NCBI GenBank assembly: GCA_004009845.1
Contig: RMBW01000055.1
Span: 1-64,000, forward strand
Origin: Davidsoniella eucalypti
Lineage: Eukaryota > Ascomycota > Sordariomycetes > Microascales > Ceratocystidaceae
Length of the DNA stretch: 64,000 nt
Reading direction: 5' to 3'
This document shows positions 13,243 through 24,127 of this stretch, one piece after another; within the stretch, counting starts at the first letter, position 1, and every line of letters begins with the position of its first letter. The notes below the pieces were generated by a model, which did not search any database, had not been told where the DNA came from, and worked only from the letters and a program-made list of their open reading frames with translations. The translations under genes were made by a program, and so were the position numbers.

Positions 13243-16099
13243 AAGTTAAATATGTTGTAACTATACATATATCCGAATATAGAACAAATTATAGTAGGGG
13301 ATATCAGATTTTTGGGATTATGTAGATATTAAGGTAGCGCATGACTTTATAACATTTAACGTTTTTATATCGACTGAGAAGGCATCACACAAATAAGTAC
13401 AAACAAAAGTGCCCAAAATATCGAATTACTTGGGGAAGTTCTTGTTTGTAAGGGTTGAACGGGTCTATGATTGATTATAGTAACTAGGGTTAGTTCAAGT
13501 GCTTATCACATGTAAGACATGATAGCTATTTCGAAGCAAGGTGAGTTGTAATCAATCCACATACAGACGGAATTATTTATCCTTGATTGGAAACATCAAG
13601 AGAGGGAATCCTCAGCCCATCATTTCTTCTTCTTATTCAATCAAAATTACAATGGTGAATGTCCAAATTCAAGTCAGCAAGACATGACCTGCCATTTCTC
13701 TATTACAAGCAATAAAAAAAAAAATTAAAAAAAAAAAAGCAATCAGTGTTGGAGAAAATCTAGGCATTTTCCACACAAAGTTATGTGACATCAATTTTGG
13801 GAAAATTTGCCGTCAAAGATTGCAGAAGCTTTAAGCCACTGAAATGGGCAAAAATAAGAGACTCTTGATATAAAAAGTCAAGTCGAATTTTTTTTTTGAA
13901 AAAAAGAAGGGAAGGATCAAGGCCAAGGCCATTAAAAAGAAAGAAAAAGCTTGTATTGTTGGGTAGGCAAAATGACGCTGTGGCCTTTTTGGTGCGTTGT
14001 GTATTCGCTCAGACTCCAAGACGTGGGGTGGGGTAGCCAAGACAATTGTCAGATTGATGTGTTTGTGAATGATTTGCAATAATCCTGTAGATATGGTTAG
14101 AATGAAGGGAGATACCATAGTTTTGTGATATTATTAAAGACGCAGTTATGGCTAGTTATAAGGATATAAGATTGAAGAATAGTCTTAGCATCAACACAAA
14201 GCACAATGCCTTTCTGCGAGCTTCTGACTCTCTTTTGTAGAAAATCAGACTTTGTACTGTTTTGAACAGACGAAATCAACATCTGAAGCCTGAATATGGC
14301 ACAGGAATATGTATGTGCAGGAAACCATCAGCAACACCGGATACACTAATTTATAGCTCTACTGGGAAAATTGTGTTGAATGTAGGGTTCATCAACGGCT
14401 CTGATGATTTCGATAGCCCCAATTCCGGAACCTCGTGTTATGATTTTCACGCGTCTAGTGAGGGAAAGGTTTGCTAGAGGATCCTGTACATTATATTAGA
14501 GTTGGCAATGGGGAAAAAAAAAAAGACGTAATCGAGGGATAAAACTGAAAAATAATATTGATTACCCTGTGAGAAACTTGGGGCGCTTCGTCTTGCTTTG
14601 TTGGGATTTTGGGGAGAAGTCTCAAGCGAAGGCGAAGCGAAGGCAAAAGAGGAGGGGATAGGGAAAGAGAAACAAAATATGAGCTAGCCTAATGGTGTTG
14701 GGTGGGGGAACGAAGGAAGCAAAAGATGAGCTCGTTGTGCAGCACGGGATTACTTTTCATAGCGCTGATCTACATCGAAGAAAGGTAAGAAGAAAGCCCA
14801 GCAAGAGGCAGTCTTGTCTTGAGAGCATGCTTGACAAAGGGTGCGTAGACTTTTGCCGTCCCACTGTATAGGGTACAGGAGATTAGAGAGAAAAAGAACA
14901 CATGCACCAGGCAATGCATTTATATTGTAGATAGGATATACCGGATGGAGCAGTCTGGCGTTGTAGAGTTCCTTTGGATATGGGGTGGTGCGTATCTGCA
15001 AGTCCTTCGCTTGACCCGTGTCGGGCTAAGAAAGCAAGTAAGAAAGCAGAGCGGGCGGACTTTAGAAGAAAGATGACGAAAGCTGTCGCAATTGTGCTAA
15101 TAGTCCAACTAACTATTCATGGAAAATATAGCCAAGGAGAGAGGAGAGAACGCAGAAGGCTTCGCTGCAAGTAGTGAAGCCAACTACCGTCTTTTTGCAT
15201 TACACATACAGCATACTAGAGCGTCTGTTCTTCATGCTAAAACGTCCGCCATGAAAATCAACGGCCGTGCCACACCGAACCGAAGATTTCATGTCCGACG
15301 TTTAACCAGAGCTGTCAAATCAGGAGGACGGCTCATAAAGAACGAGCCAACCAGAGGCAGTAAATGCTGTATTCTGGTACGCTAACACACTAGTGACACG
15401 GACCTTATTTCTGGCCTTTGATATAGGGAACCAGACCAAAGAAAAGAAAGCCGTTATAGCACCACGTAATTCCATACAGTGATGCTGATACAGCGTATCT
15501 TTCTCCTGTATATCACGAAACCCGACCTTGTTAATTGCTTCTTCGTCCTCTGAGATACACGGCGAATGACTTCGTTAACGCAGGCTGATCTATAGCATGT
15601 GCCACATGTCCAACTTGTCGATCTACAGTAGGCAGTGCATAGCAACTAAGGGAAAATCAAACGCGTGGCCACAGCTTTTAGCCTACGAAAACGAACCGCT
15701 ATCCGGTTGGTGTGATAATCAACGGATTCACCAATAATGGTAACAAATGGCAGGTCTACAAGTTCTCGATTCGCGTAGTGTATCAAGCGGGATATCATAT
15801 GAAAACAACAGTATATCCCGAATGCGGGCATACTAAAAGTAAAGCTAGTTCATGTTATGAACCTAGTGGGGCCGAATGATCAAACTAGTAATGAATACAA
15901 GCCACTTGATTGAATCTCTATGTTGAAATGGTATATGCTAATTGAAAATTTTGTTTCTGACAATTCTTTCCTACAGCTACGCAGGATTCTCAAGGCGAAG
16001 TCCTGGTTACACTATCAAAACATGACGAATTCAGAAACTACTGTTAACAATATGCCATCACGAATTGCAAAGGCTACAGTACAAGCAAATATGGATGCA
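13243..16099. other. Intergenic, no supported gene (2.9 kb)
   Basis: AT-rich DNA between the zinc-cluster gene and the tandem gene pair. It holds a long A-rich block at 13714-13736 flanked by a 7-bp direct repeat and a TTAGGGTTAG-like word (CTAGGGTTAG) near 13486. Short frames on both strands (for example 15119-15385) show no family resemblance. Confidence 0.45.
13707..13743 (+). repeat. A-rich block flanked by AAGCAAT direct repeats
   Basis: AAGCAAT at 13707-13713 and again at 13737-13743 bracket an almost pure A tract interrupted by TT. This could be an A-tail-only retroposition or slippage between chance repeats. The flanks are short, so the call is weak. Confidence 0.25.
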
Positions 16100-16170
16100 T
16101 CTATCGCGAAGTCCGTTCTTGTTTATTTATTAGTTTGTTTATTTGTTGACGATGAACTCTTCATATCAAT

Positions 16171-16216
16171 CACGTGAGATTGTCTGTAATCATGACGTAA
16201 TAAATTGATATAAAAG
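16171..16216 (+). promoter_or_regulatory. Promoter module of tandem gene A: CACGTG, TGACGTAA, TATA
   Basis: CACGTG at 16171-16176, a CRE-like TGACGTAA at 16193-16200 and GATATAAAAG at 16207-16216 lie about 130-170 bp upstream of the ATG. The same order recurs in the second copy. Motif identity is seen directly; binding by bHLH or bZIP factors is inferred. Confidence 0.5.
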
Positions 16217-16343
16217 TCACAAAATAAACATTGCTAGCACCTTTTAACTTTCTTACACTTCAACAAACACTACGAATTTCATCACCACCGCTCCCCATGG
16301 CACCTGATATGTCACACAATTACCAAAACCATCAACCTCTGCT

Positions 16344-17263
16344 ATGTCTATGTCCATATCACCGAAAATTTCAAATTTGTCCATCCCGAAGATCATCACA
16401 GACCCGACTGTCAAATTCCGATCCACCCGCGACTTATTCAATGAACTTGACAGCATTACTGGGGATTTTCTGATTGTTGAAGGTGAGATACCTTGTTTGA
16501 CTTTATTTGCAACTCTCTTTACTAATCCTATTTTCTTGTAGATGTTTCGCCTGATCAATTCAGTGCAATTGAGAAGGCCAGAGATGCTCGTGGCAGGCAT
16601 TGGCGGTTCCATTACCGTGCAGAGCCCAAGTCACTATTCATAACAATTCCAAGTCGTGTACATGAGGCATGCCACTTGAGTCTCTATCGTAATATTGACA
16701 TGAGAATGATATTGACAGGCTTGGGTAATTCTTGGAGGTCATTGGCTGCTACAAAATTTTCTGGAGAAGATGGTACTGGTGGTGGTAGTGGGGAGGGTGA
16801 TTCATGTGGTGGTCCAATGCTACTAGGCCTTGATACCCCAAGATGGCCTACTCTCATGATTGAAGCTGGCTATTCCCAGTCGCTGAGCCAGCTCAGAAGA
16901 AAAATGAGGTGGTGGTTTGACAAGTCAAATCATCAGATCAAAATTGTACTTCTTTCAAAGTTTGTCCGCCAGTCTCAGGCCATTCTCATAGAAAGGTGGG
17001 AAGAGGAAGTGAGCCAACCCCGGCCTGGTGCTACTGCAACCAGAGCTTCAAGCTACATGGAGCCAGCACTCCAGCAAACCATCTCTATCACTAGAGGTGC
17101 GGATAGAGCTCCTACATCATACAATGTAACTAGCGGCGCATTGTTGTTGAAGTTCAAGCTACTCTTCTTGAGAGATGCTGGTCCTAGTGAGACCGACATA
17201 GTCCTCGATATCCCAGATCTACAGATGTTTGCATATGCTGTCTGGCTTGAAGTTGAAAACTAA
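16344..17263 (+). CDS. Tandem gene A: unknown fungal protein, possible PD-(D/E)XK-like fold
   Basis: Function unknown. Exons 16344-16482 and 16542-17263 flank a 59-bp intron (GTGAGA donor, TTGTAG acceptor), giving 286 residues. The protein starts MSMSISPKISN. The core has a WPTLMIEAGYSQSLSQL segment, a conserved aromatic RWWFDK, then KIVLLSKF and a late RPGATATRASSY region. An acidic residue in a hydrophobic strand followed by a Tyr/Ser-rich turn and an amphipathic helix resembles the core of Uma2-type restriction-endonuclease-like proteins. This is inference from pattern only, and a catalytic Lys is not secure. The start is the first ATG of the leader. Similar WP-x-LVIE-GYS proteins occur in other filamentous ascomycetes, but I know no assigned role. 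Its downstream neighbour is a near-identical second copy. Confidence 0.72.
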
Positions 17264-17369
17264 ATAGCTTGCTACTTTATATTTACCAATACATGAATTC
17301 GTCTACCGCGAAGTCCGTTCTTGTTTATTTATTAGTTTGTTTATTTGTTGATGAACTCTTCATATCAAT

Positions 17370-17411
17370 CACGTGAGATTGTAATGATGACGTAATAAAT
17401 TGATATAAAAG
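17370..17411 (+). promoter_or_regulatory. Promoter module of tandem gene B: CACGTG, TGACGTAA, TATA
   Basis: CACGTG at 17370-17375, TGACGTAA at 17388-17395 and GATATAAAAG at 17402-17411 repeat the copy A arrangement with a few bases lost between the first two sites. Conservation here may reflect recent duplication rather than selection. Confidence 0.5.
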
Positions 17412-17559
17412 TCACAAAATTGCTAGCACCTTTCAACTTTCTTCCTACACTTCTACTATCAAACACTACTATACCAAACACTACGAATTTCATCGCCACC
17501 GCTCACCATCACCGGATATCTCACACGAATTACCAAAACCATCAACTTCTGCTACATCT

Positions 17560-18479
17560 ATGTCCATGTCGCCGAAAATTTCAAATTTGTCCATCCCGAA
17601 GATCATCACAGACCCGACTGTCAAATTCCGATCCACTCGCGACTTATTCAATGAACTTGACAGCATTACTGGGGATTTTCTGATTGTTGAAGGTGAGATA
17701 CCTTGTTTGACTTTATTTGCAACTCTCTTTACTAATCCTATTTTCTTGTAGATGTTTCGCCTAATCAATTCAGTGCAATTGAGAAGGCCAGAGATGCTCG
17801 TGGCAGGCATTGGCGGTTCCATTACCGTGCAGAGCCCAAGACACTATTCATATCAATTCCAACTGGTGTACATGAGGCATGCCATGCGAGTCTCTTTCAT
17901 GAAATCTCAATGAGGATGGCATCATCGAAGGGCTTGCGTGATTATTGGACGCCATGGGCTTCTGAAACATTTTCTGGAGAAGATGGTACTGGTGGTGATA
18001 GCGGAGAGGGGGATTCAAGTGGTGGTCCAATGCTACTAGGCCAAAGATGGCCTACTCTCATGATTGAAGCTGGCTATTCCCAGTCGCTGAGCCAGCTCAG
18101 AAGAAAGATGAGGTGGTGGTTTGACAAGTCAAGTCACCAGATCAAAATTGTTCTTCTTTCAAAGTTTGACCGCCAGTCTCAGACCATTCTCATAGAAAGG
18201 TGGGAAGAGGAAGTGAGCCAACCCCGGCCTGGTGCTACTGCAACCAGAGCTTCAAGCTACATGGAGCCAGCACTCCAGCAAACCATCTCTATCACTAGAG
18301 GTGCAGATAGTGATCCTACATCATACAATGTAACTAGCGGCGCATTGTTGTTGAAGTTCAAGCTACTCTTCTTGAGAGATGCTGGTCCTAGTGAGACCGA
18401 CATAGTCCTCGATATCCCAGATCTACAGATGTTTGCAGCTCGAGTTTGGTTTAGAGTTGACAACAGCTCTACACAGTAG
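17560..18479 (+). CDS. Tandem gene B: paralogue of gene A
   Basis: Exons 17560-17692 and 17752-18479 give 286 residues. The ATG used by copy A is ACA here, so translation starts two codons later at MSMSPKISN. The intron is identical in position and almost in sequence. Relative to copy A, the segment after HEACH is rewritten (SLFHEISMRMASSKGL against SLYRNIDMRMILTGL), three residues are missing before RWPTLMIEAGYSQS, and the C-terminus reads ARVWFRVDN with an extra SSTQ tail. Most of the remaining protein is almost unchanged, and neither copy has an internal stop or frameshift. Function unknown, as for copy A. Confidence 0.72.
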
Positions 18480-21046
18480 CACATCGATACATACTTACAG
18501 CTACTATGTAGTTTTATAGGCAGTAGGAGCCAAGGATGGCACTCTGGTGCATGCCGAAACTGGCTTCCTGTCCTCTTCTCCAGGAACAAGACAGAGAGCC
18601 TTCTCCAAATGGAGCAGCACAAGACCTGGGCAATAACCAGCCAAAAAAACAGAAACAAAAAAAGGCAAGCCGTGTTTCTGTGTTTGGTGGAATCAGGTAG
18701 AACATGTAGACGTGTATGTACGTACAAAATTATGCATCGGGATAATATGGGGTATAATTATGTAGACACAGACATTTTCCCGCTTGTCTCTGCCCAGCCC
18801 AGTCTGAGCATTCGAGGCGAAAAAGAAAGATAAGAAGAGAGGGGAGAGATAAGGAGATGGGAGGATGGAAATACAAGCGCCTTAACTTGGCCGTAGTTGG
18901 TCTTTCCATGTTTAGACTCTGACTGGTTGTAGCCACAAATACCAATGACACGATATGTGTGAACTAATTGATTTATTTTCCTTCCCTTGGTCTTTTCCCG
19001 CCTTCTTGGCTAACGGGACGTCATCATCTTCTTGGACTTGTCCTTTTTCATTCTGTTTTATATCGTTTGTTTTCTTGTTCTTCCCCACAATCTTTTTCTG
19101 ATCAAGACCCGCTTTTACCGGGATGGATGCAGCCTCTCCACAGGCAGCCAATCAGCGGCAAGAGTTGGAGACAGGGGAACAACAAACGGCTGGGACCAGA
19201 TGGGAAGTGCAAAAGCCATGTGAATTTGTGTGCACAGCCCTGTGCGAAAATGAGGAGGCTGTTGTATGGAGTTTGCAGTTTGGAGAATTCACAAGGACTT
19301 GTTTTTTTTTGAGTTTTTTTTTTTTTTGACACCTGGTGGCAAAGACAAAGGAATAGGACAAGACAAGAGACTAACTAGACTGGATAACAAGCTTCTTAGT
19401 TTTTTATAGCGTTTTTTATCGAAGTTTTTTTTGGCTCCTTTGATCTTTTCTTTTGGGTAGGACGGCGAAAGATGGAAGAGGATGGGAGGCTAGGCCTAGT
19501 GTATAACTAAATGTAGATGACAGACGGACAGAAGCAGGAAAAGCGGCATTCTTGGATGTGTCTGTCTGTCTGATTTCTTCCTGCGTCGTTCGGCTGTCCA
19601 AATGACGATAAGTTTTAGTTATAAATTCACTAGTGTCATTGCTGTTACTCAGGGATGGTTAGCCAAGCTCTCCCCCTCCCTTGCTCATTTTTGGAGGAAG
19701 GAGCCCGGCTAGCTTTCCTGTGTTGCTGGCAGTTTCCCCAGAAAGTCTGGCTGAGATAGAAGATGTCCATGTAGTAGTTGTACATAGTAGATGAATGTAT
19801 TCTGGCAAGTAGTTTCCGTTTCCGTGGAGTAAACAAAACGTCGTATACAACTATGCCTGCCTGCCCTCCACATACGTATTTTCTATTCTGTTCTTTCTCT
19901 CTCGCTATTCTTTTTTCTTGTGACTGGTCATCGTGATCTCAAGCGGATTTCTTGCCTTCTTGCCCTCGTGCTTTTGACTATTCGTCTCGCTTCCATATCT
20001 TGGCTGCTATATTTCGCAGTAACGCCATCAGCTCCAAATCTCTCACCACTTTCCTTCCTGCGAACCATAGCTCGGACTTCGCATCGAGGTATCACGACAA
20101 CAAAGCCTCGTCCACTACTACTACCCGTTTCTCTCACTTTGGACTTCATTTCTTCGCTGTAGAGCGAGCTAGCCCAAGTTGTAAATCCAAAGCCGCTGAT
20201 TGATTGCGTTGCCGGCCCCTTTTTCTATCGTCGGTTGATCGGTCGATTTTGTAAATCTCTCAGTTACCATCACCGACGAGCCGCGTTGCTTCTGAGCCTT
20301 TCAAGCCCGTCAAACACGGTGTGCTGAAGCCTCAACTGTGCCCTCTTTCTGGCTGCTTGTGTTTGGGCCTGTCCAGTCTGATAGCAGCAGAGAAACAAAC
20401 GAAACGCTACCGACCGTTGCTGTCACTGCTACTGTTCGACAAACAAAACAGAGACCCCCCCCTCCTTGTCCTTCGTTCTTTCAGATATCAGCGCCCGCGT
20501 CGACCCAGACTCGGCCCATCTGCTTGCTGCGCATAGCCTAGCCAAATTCTACATCAGGCCACCCACAGATCACCCGCTGCTTGTCAATACTGCTTAGCTC
20601 TCAGTACTTCTTAGCGCTTCTATCATTATCGAAACATCACGCCGCACTTGCTATCCAGCGCATCCTACCCAGGAGTTTCTGACACCTTAGACACCTTAGA
20701 CACCTTACCGACCTACCTGGCCCGGCTCTTCTTACTATATAGATCCATCCCTGTATTATAGCGCATTACTGCCCTGTAACACCTGGCAAAACATCTACCG
20801 TCGTCTAGAACGTCCGTCACCCTACTTTACTCTGCCTTTGCTCGTCTTGGCTATCTGCACAGTCTGTCTACAACTGTGCGTTTGTTTGTCTTGCCATCAT
20901 CTCGCCATCGACCCAAGTCTGTGTCAGACCTTCTGCAGCTGAAGCCCCTCTATTCGCGCCACTGTAGGAACACTTGCTGCTGCAATATATAAAAGCTCAT
21001 TCACCACCTCCTACTCTGCATCTATCTTCCTCTCCTTCTTATCACC
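18480..21046. other. Intergenic; 3' flank of gene B and long leader/promoter of the next gene
   Basis: No supported gene. After about 19850 the plus strand is strongly pyrimidine-rich, as in other leaders in this window. A 9-bp word (gacacctta) repeats three times at about 20684-20710. A T tract lies at 19302-19327. Confidence 0.45.
20985..20996 (+). promoter_or_regulatory. TATA-like box upstream of the Ser-rich protein gene
   Basis: AATATATAAAAG lies about 55 bp before the ATG at 21047. It is the strongest TATA-like word in the leader, but it sits so close that it may be a proximal start element rather than the main promoter. Confidence 0.35.
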
Positions 21047-22159
21047 ATGTCGTCCTCTAACGATTCGTTCTCCTCTTCCGCTTCTCCTATTCCTATCAAC
21101 CCTTCTCACCACCGCGCAAACTCTACTATGGATCGCCGAGGCTCTGTTGGCAACGCTGTCTTCAGCAACCTCTTCCGCAGCAACTCTATCTCCACCCAGG
21201 CCACGGTCACCATGGCTGACGCTCACCGCCGCCGTCTCTCGTCTGCCAACGCTGGCTTGCACCAGCCAGTCACTACAGCTGCTATAGCTCCTGGCTCCAG
21301 CGTCCCGTCAAGCTATAGCTTTGGCCCTGGCAACCTACGCCGCTCTAGCACTGTCTCTTCGCTGGACGAGAATGCCATCGAAGACGACGAGGTCCCCTCG
21401 CCGCTGTCTGGCCGCAGCCCGCCTGTCTCTTCATACTCCTCGCGCCGCGCTAGCTTTGCGCGCCCGCGCACTGTTACTGGTACAGCATCTCCTCCTTCTC
21501 CCCTCTCTTCATCTTCTCAGAGGCCCACCAAAGCAAAGTCGGCCTTGGCTACCAGCCTCACCGAAGACGATCCCTCCTATGTTCCCTACTCGACATCCGT
21601 ACCAGAAGAGAATGCGATGGAAGGCAGCTACCTTGCCGGGGCTGTCCGACGTCTCTCCCTGTCTGGCCCGGCCGCTGCTAAAGCTGCCCGCGAAGGCCTA
21701 TCTGCCCAGAAAAGACAGCAGCAACAGCAACAGCCAAATAGAACAAAATCACCCTCTACATCTATGCCATCGTCGTCTGCTCTTCTTTCTAACCCGCCTC
21801 TCTCTGCTTCTTCTGCCCGTCCTACAGAACAGCAACAGTCTCAGTATTTTACCTGGTCCGACCAGCTACGTTCCCGCGCTGAGGGCCGCTCTACCAGTTT
21901 TTTGTCTGGATCGCCCCCGCGCCTCTCTTCTTTTAGCCCCGTGATGCCGTCATCTATCACTAGTCCCGGCGGCTCATCTTCAGCCATGCATCACCAGCAA
22001 CACCACCGCCGTGAGAGCTCGGTAGGAGGCGATGCCATGCTTCCGCCAACACAGCCACCTGCTTCGGTTCCAGTGCTGACCACGCCCCGCCCCAAGCCCC
22101 GCCAGAAGCCTGATGCCTTCCAGGAACGTATTCTCAAGGGCGACTTCTACATGGATTGA
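21047..22159 (+). CDS. Conserved Ser-rich fungal protein with repeated PKA-type sites
   Basis: Single exon, 370 residues, molecular function unknown. It is mostly low complexity and predicted disordered. At least five Arg-Arg-x-Ser type sites are visible (RRGS near residue 31, RRLS near 64, RRSS near 99, RRAS near 133, RRLS near 202), plus HRRESS near the C-terminus. This is the consensus of cAMP-dependent and related basophilic kinases. Two segments look constrained: the N-terminal RRGSVGNAVFSNLFRSNS and the C-terminal DAFQERILKGDFYMD that ends the protein. A similar C-terminal motif is familiar from uncharacterised proteins of filamentous ascomycetes. No membrane segment or catalytic motif is seen. 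The likely role is as a signalling substrate; this is inference. Confidence 0.82.
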   Translation: MSSSNDSFSSSASPIPINPSHHRANSTMDRRGSVGNAVFSNLFRSNSISTQATVTMADAHRRRLSSANAGLHQPVTTAAIAPGSSVPSSYSFGPGNLRRSSTVSSLDENAIEDDEVPSPLSGRSPPVSSYSSRRASFARPRTVTGTASPPSPLSSSSQRPTKAKSALATSLTEDDPSYVPYSTSVPEENAMEGSYLAGAVRRLSLSGPAAAKAAREGLSAQKRQQQQQQPNRTKSPSTSMPSSSALLSNPPLSASSARPTEQQQSQYFTWSDQLRSRAEGRSTSFLSGSPPRLSSFSPVMPSSITSPGGSSSAMHHQQHHRRESSVGGDAMLPPTQPPASVPVLTTPRPKPRQKPDAFQERILKGDFYMD

Positions 22160-24127
22160 ACCATATTTTGAGCCAGTTAAACCGTCCAGATCTTGTGCAA
22201 TCTCGTTTCCGCTTCCCATCTACCTAATATTTCCCGTTACGTACACAAGTAGTATGCACATATTCTACTAAGAGCATGTGTCTACTGGTGTAGGTGCCAA
22301 TGTCGGTAGCCTATCCGAGTCTGGGCTTAGTAGGCTGGTTCAAATGCCCATATTGGTGTAGGTGCCAATGTCGGTAGCCTATCCGAGTCTGGGCTTAGTA
22401 GGCTGGTTCAAATGCCCATATTGGTGTAGACGGCATCTACAACCGAGTTCATTGTCCATTTTATCATGATGTGTCTGCCCGGGGATATCACTGATACAAC
22501 CTTGTGTATCATGCTATCTTGCCTATCCTCACATATACATTCACGCGACGTTATCTCTATGATGCCACCCTCTTCTACTTTAATGTTCACTATTCCGGGT
22601 TCCCAATCCAGACGCTTAAACTCGCCACCAAATAGCTGGCACTGTTTTGGTTTGGAACCTGTTTCTTTGCGACTACTTGATATTCTTTTTTTCTTTCATT
22701 GTATAGAGCCGGACTCTTAGAACGCCGGCATTTTCTTTTTCCTCTTTTTTTCTTTCTTTCTTACGATTCTCACGCCTGGTCTTCTGAGAAAGCCTGAGCT
22801 CCTACCTTTTCACGATTAACTACTAACTTACCCACGCCTCATATTTTAGAGGCTGGCTAACTTACATCACATTGATTTTCGCCTTACATCGCAACACTTT
22901 GAATCTCTCCTGTCACGCCACATAAAGCTTCTTTGGTCTATCTAAAGTTTTTTTTCTTTTTTTCTCACATGCACATGCCCATGCGTGTTTTTGCAGTACC
23001 CCCTTTCGCTTTTGTTCTGTTTGCCGGTCTTCCTCCTATGAAACCAGTCATAAACTTCTGTACCGCCTTGTTAGTTTCTGTAGCTACTGTTATCGTGTTG
23101 CTATTACAGCACAGTTGGTACTGAGTGGTACCACACTATGTTTATTGAAGCCTTACTTTACTAGTGAGGTATCATATTTCACATATTTTATTTGTCCGAT
23201 TTGTTATTTTTCTTTATTTTATACATACATCAAATTGAAATATATTATCATATAAACACATGGCGATCAAAGGAACGTATTTATTCGTCCGAGCATCACA
23301 ATATTATATATACAGATTAGACTGGTGTATATTCCTCGTATCAGCATGAGCAGCAGTCGTAGAAAAAGTATTGTTACACTAGGCCTAGAAGCCTAGCGTG
23401 ATTCTTATCAAACAGTACGAAACCATGGGTCCATTCCTCTTATCAGCGCCGTATCTAATTGATGCGTGTTATTTGCCCTTTCTGCTATTTGTGAATTGAT
23501 GAATATGCAAGTAGGTTGCAATTGCAACAGTAGTTATACCGTCAATATCTAGTCCTAGCACTGTTAAAGCAACTAAAACATATCATTGTGTTTAAGAGCC
23601 ATGTGCTGATGGTGTGAGCATAATACGGCATTATTATCTACGGGGTTTTTTTTTTTAGTATGATTTAACTGGTACGATAATTTGACATATAATTGTGCAA
23701 TATTGCGTGTATGTGAGAATTAGTAGAGTAGTTTTACCATTCAACTACTACTACTATGCCATATTTTATTATGTATTAGAAACGAGAATATGTGTTGCTT
23801 TCTGGTTTCAAAGACTTACGATATTTACACAATATAGTCCGAGAATCAGACACCGGCATCACTTCGGTGGCACCAAGTGAGGAGACAGATAGTTGTACAT
23901 ATAATACCTATGTAGGATATTGGAAATGATAGTTTGTATAAGTGTGAAGGCATCTTAATTGTATTATACTTTTAGAAAAAAAAGAATAGAAAATGTATCG
24001 TGTGTATATAAAAAGCAGAACGCATGCAGAGAAAATGTATGAACCGAAGAGAAGAGAAGAACCAACGTATAAGGAGTAATTCGAAGCAAGAATGGCGGGT
24101 TTTTAGGTCTTCTTAATTTTATGTAAA
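22160..24127. other. Intergenic, no supported gene (2.0 kb)
   Basis: AT-rich, between the 3' end of the Ser-rich gene and the 3' end of PXR1 (convergent). It contains the 68-bp tandem duplication listed separately. No RNA gene recognised. Confidence 0.45.
22286..22421 (+). repeat. Perfect 68-bp tandem duplication
   Basis: The block starting TGGTGTAGGTGCCAATGTC at 22286 is repeated from 22354, and a third copy begins at 22422 but diverges after about 8 bases. The two full units are identical as read. It lies about 130 bp after the stop codon of the Ser-rich protein and so probably in its 3' UTR. Identity of the units suggests a recent duplication. Confidence 0.85.

Larger units (their letters stand above)
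16100..18479 (+). repeat. Direct tandem duplication of a ~1.2-kb gene unit
   Basis: Unit A runs from 16100 to about 17263 and unit B from 17302 to about 18479, offset by about 1.2 kb. Each carries promoter, leader, a 46- or 44-codon first exon, a 59-bp intron and a second exon. Promoter, first exon, intron and most of exon 2 are nearly identical. Divergence is concentrated in about 25 codons after the HEACH motif and in the last about 12 codons. Each predicted protein has 286 residues. Confidence 0.9.

Noticed and set aside
22286..22421. GGTTCAAATGCC in the 68-bp repeat as a Pol III B box or tRNA-like SINE
   Set aside because: No matching A box, no cloverleaf and no A tail or target duplication.
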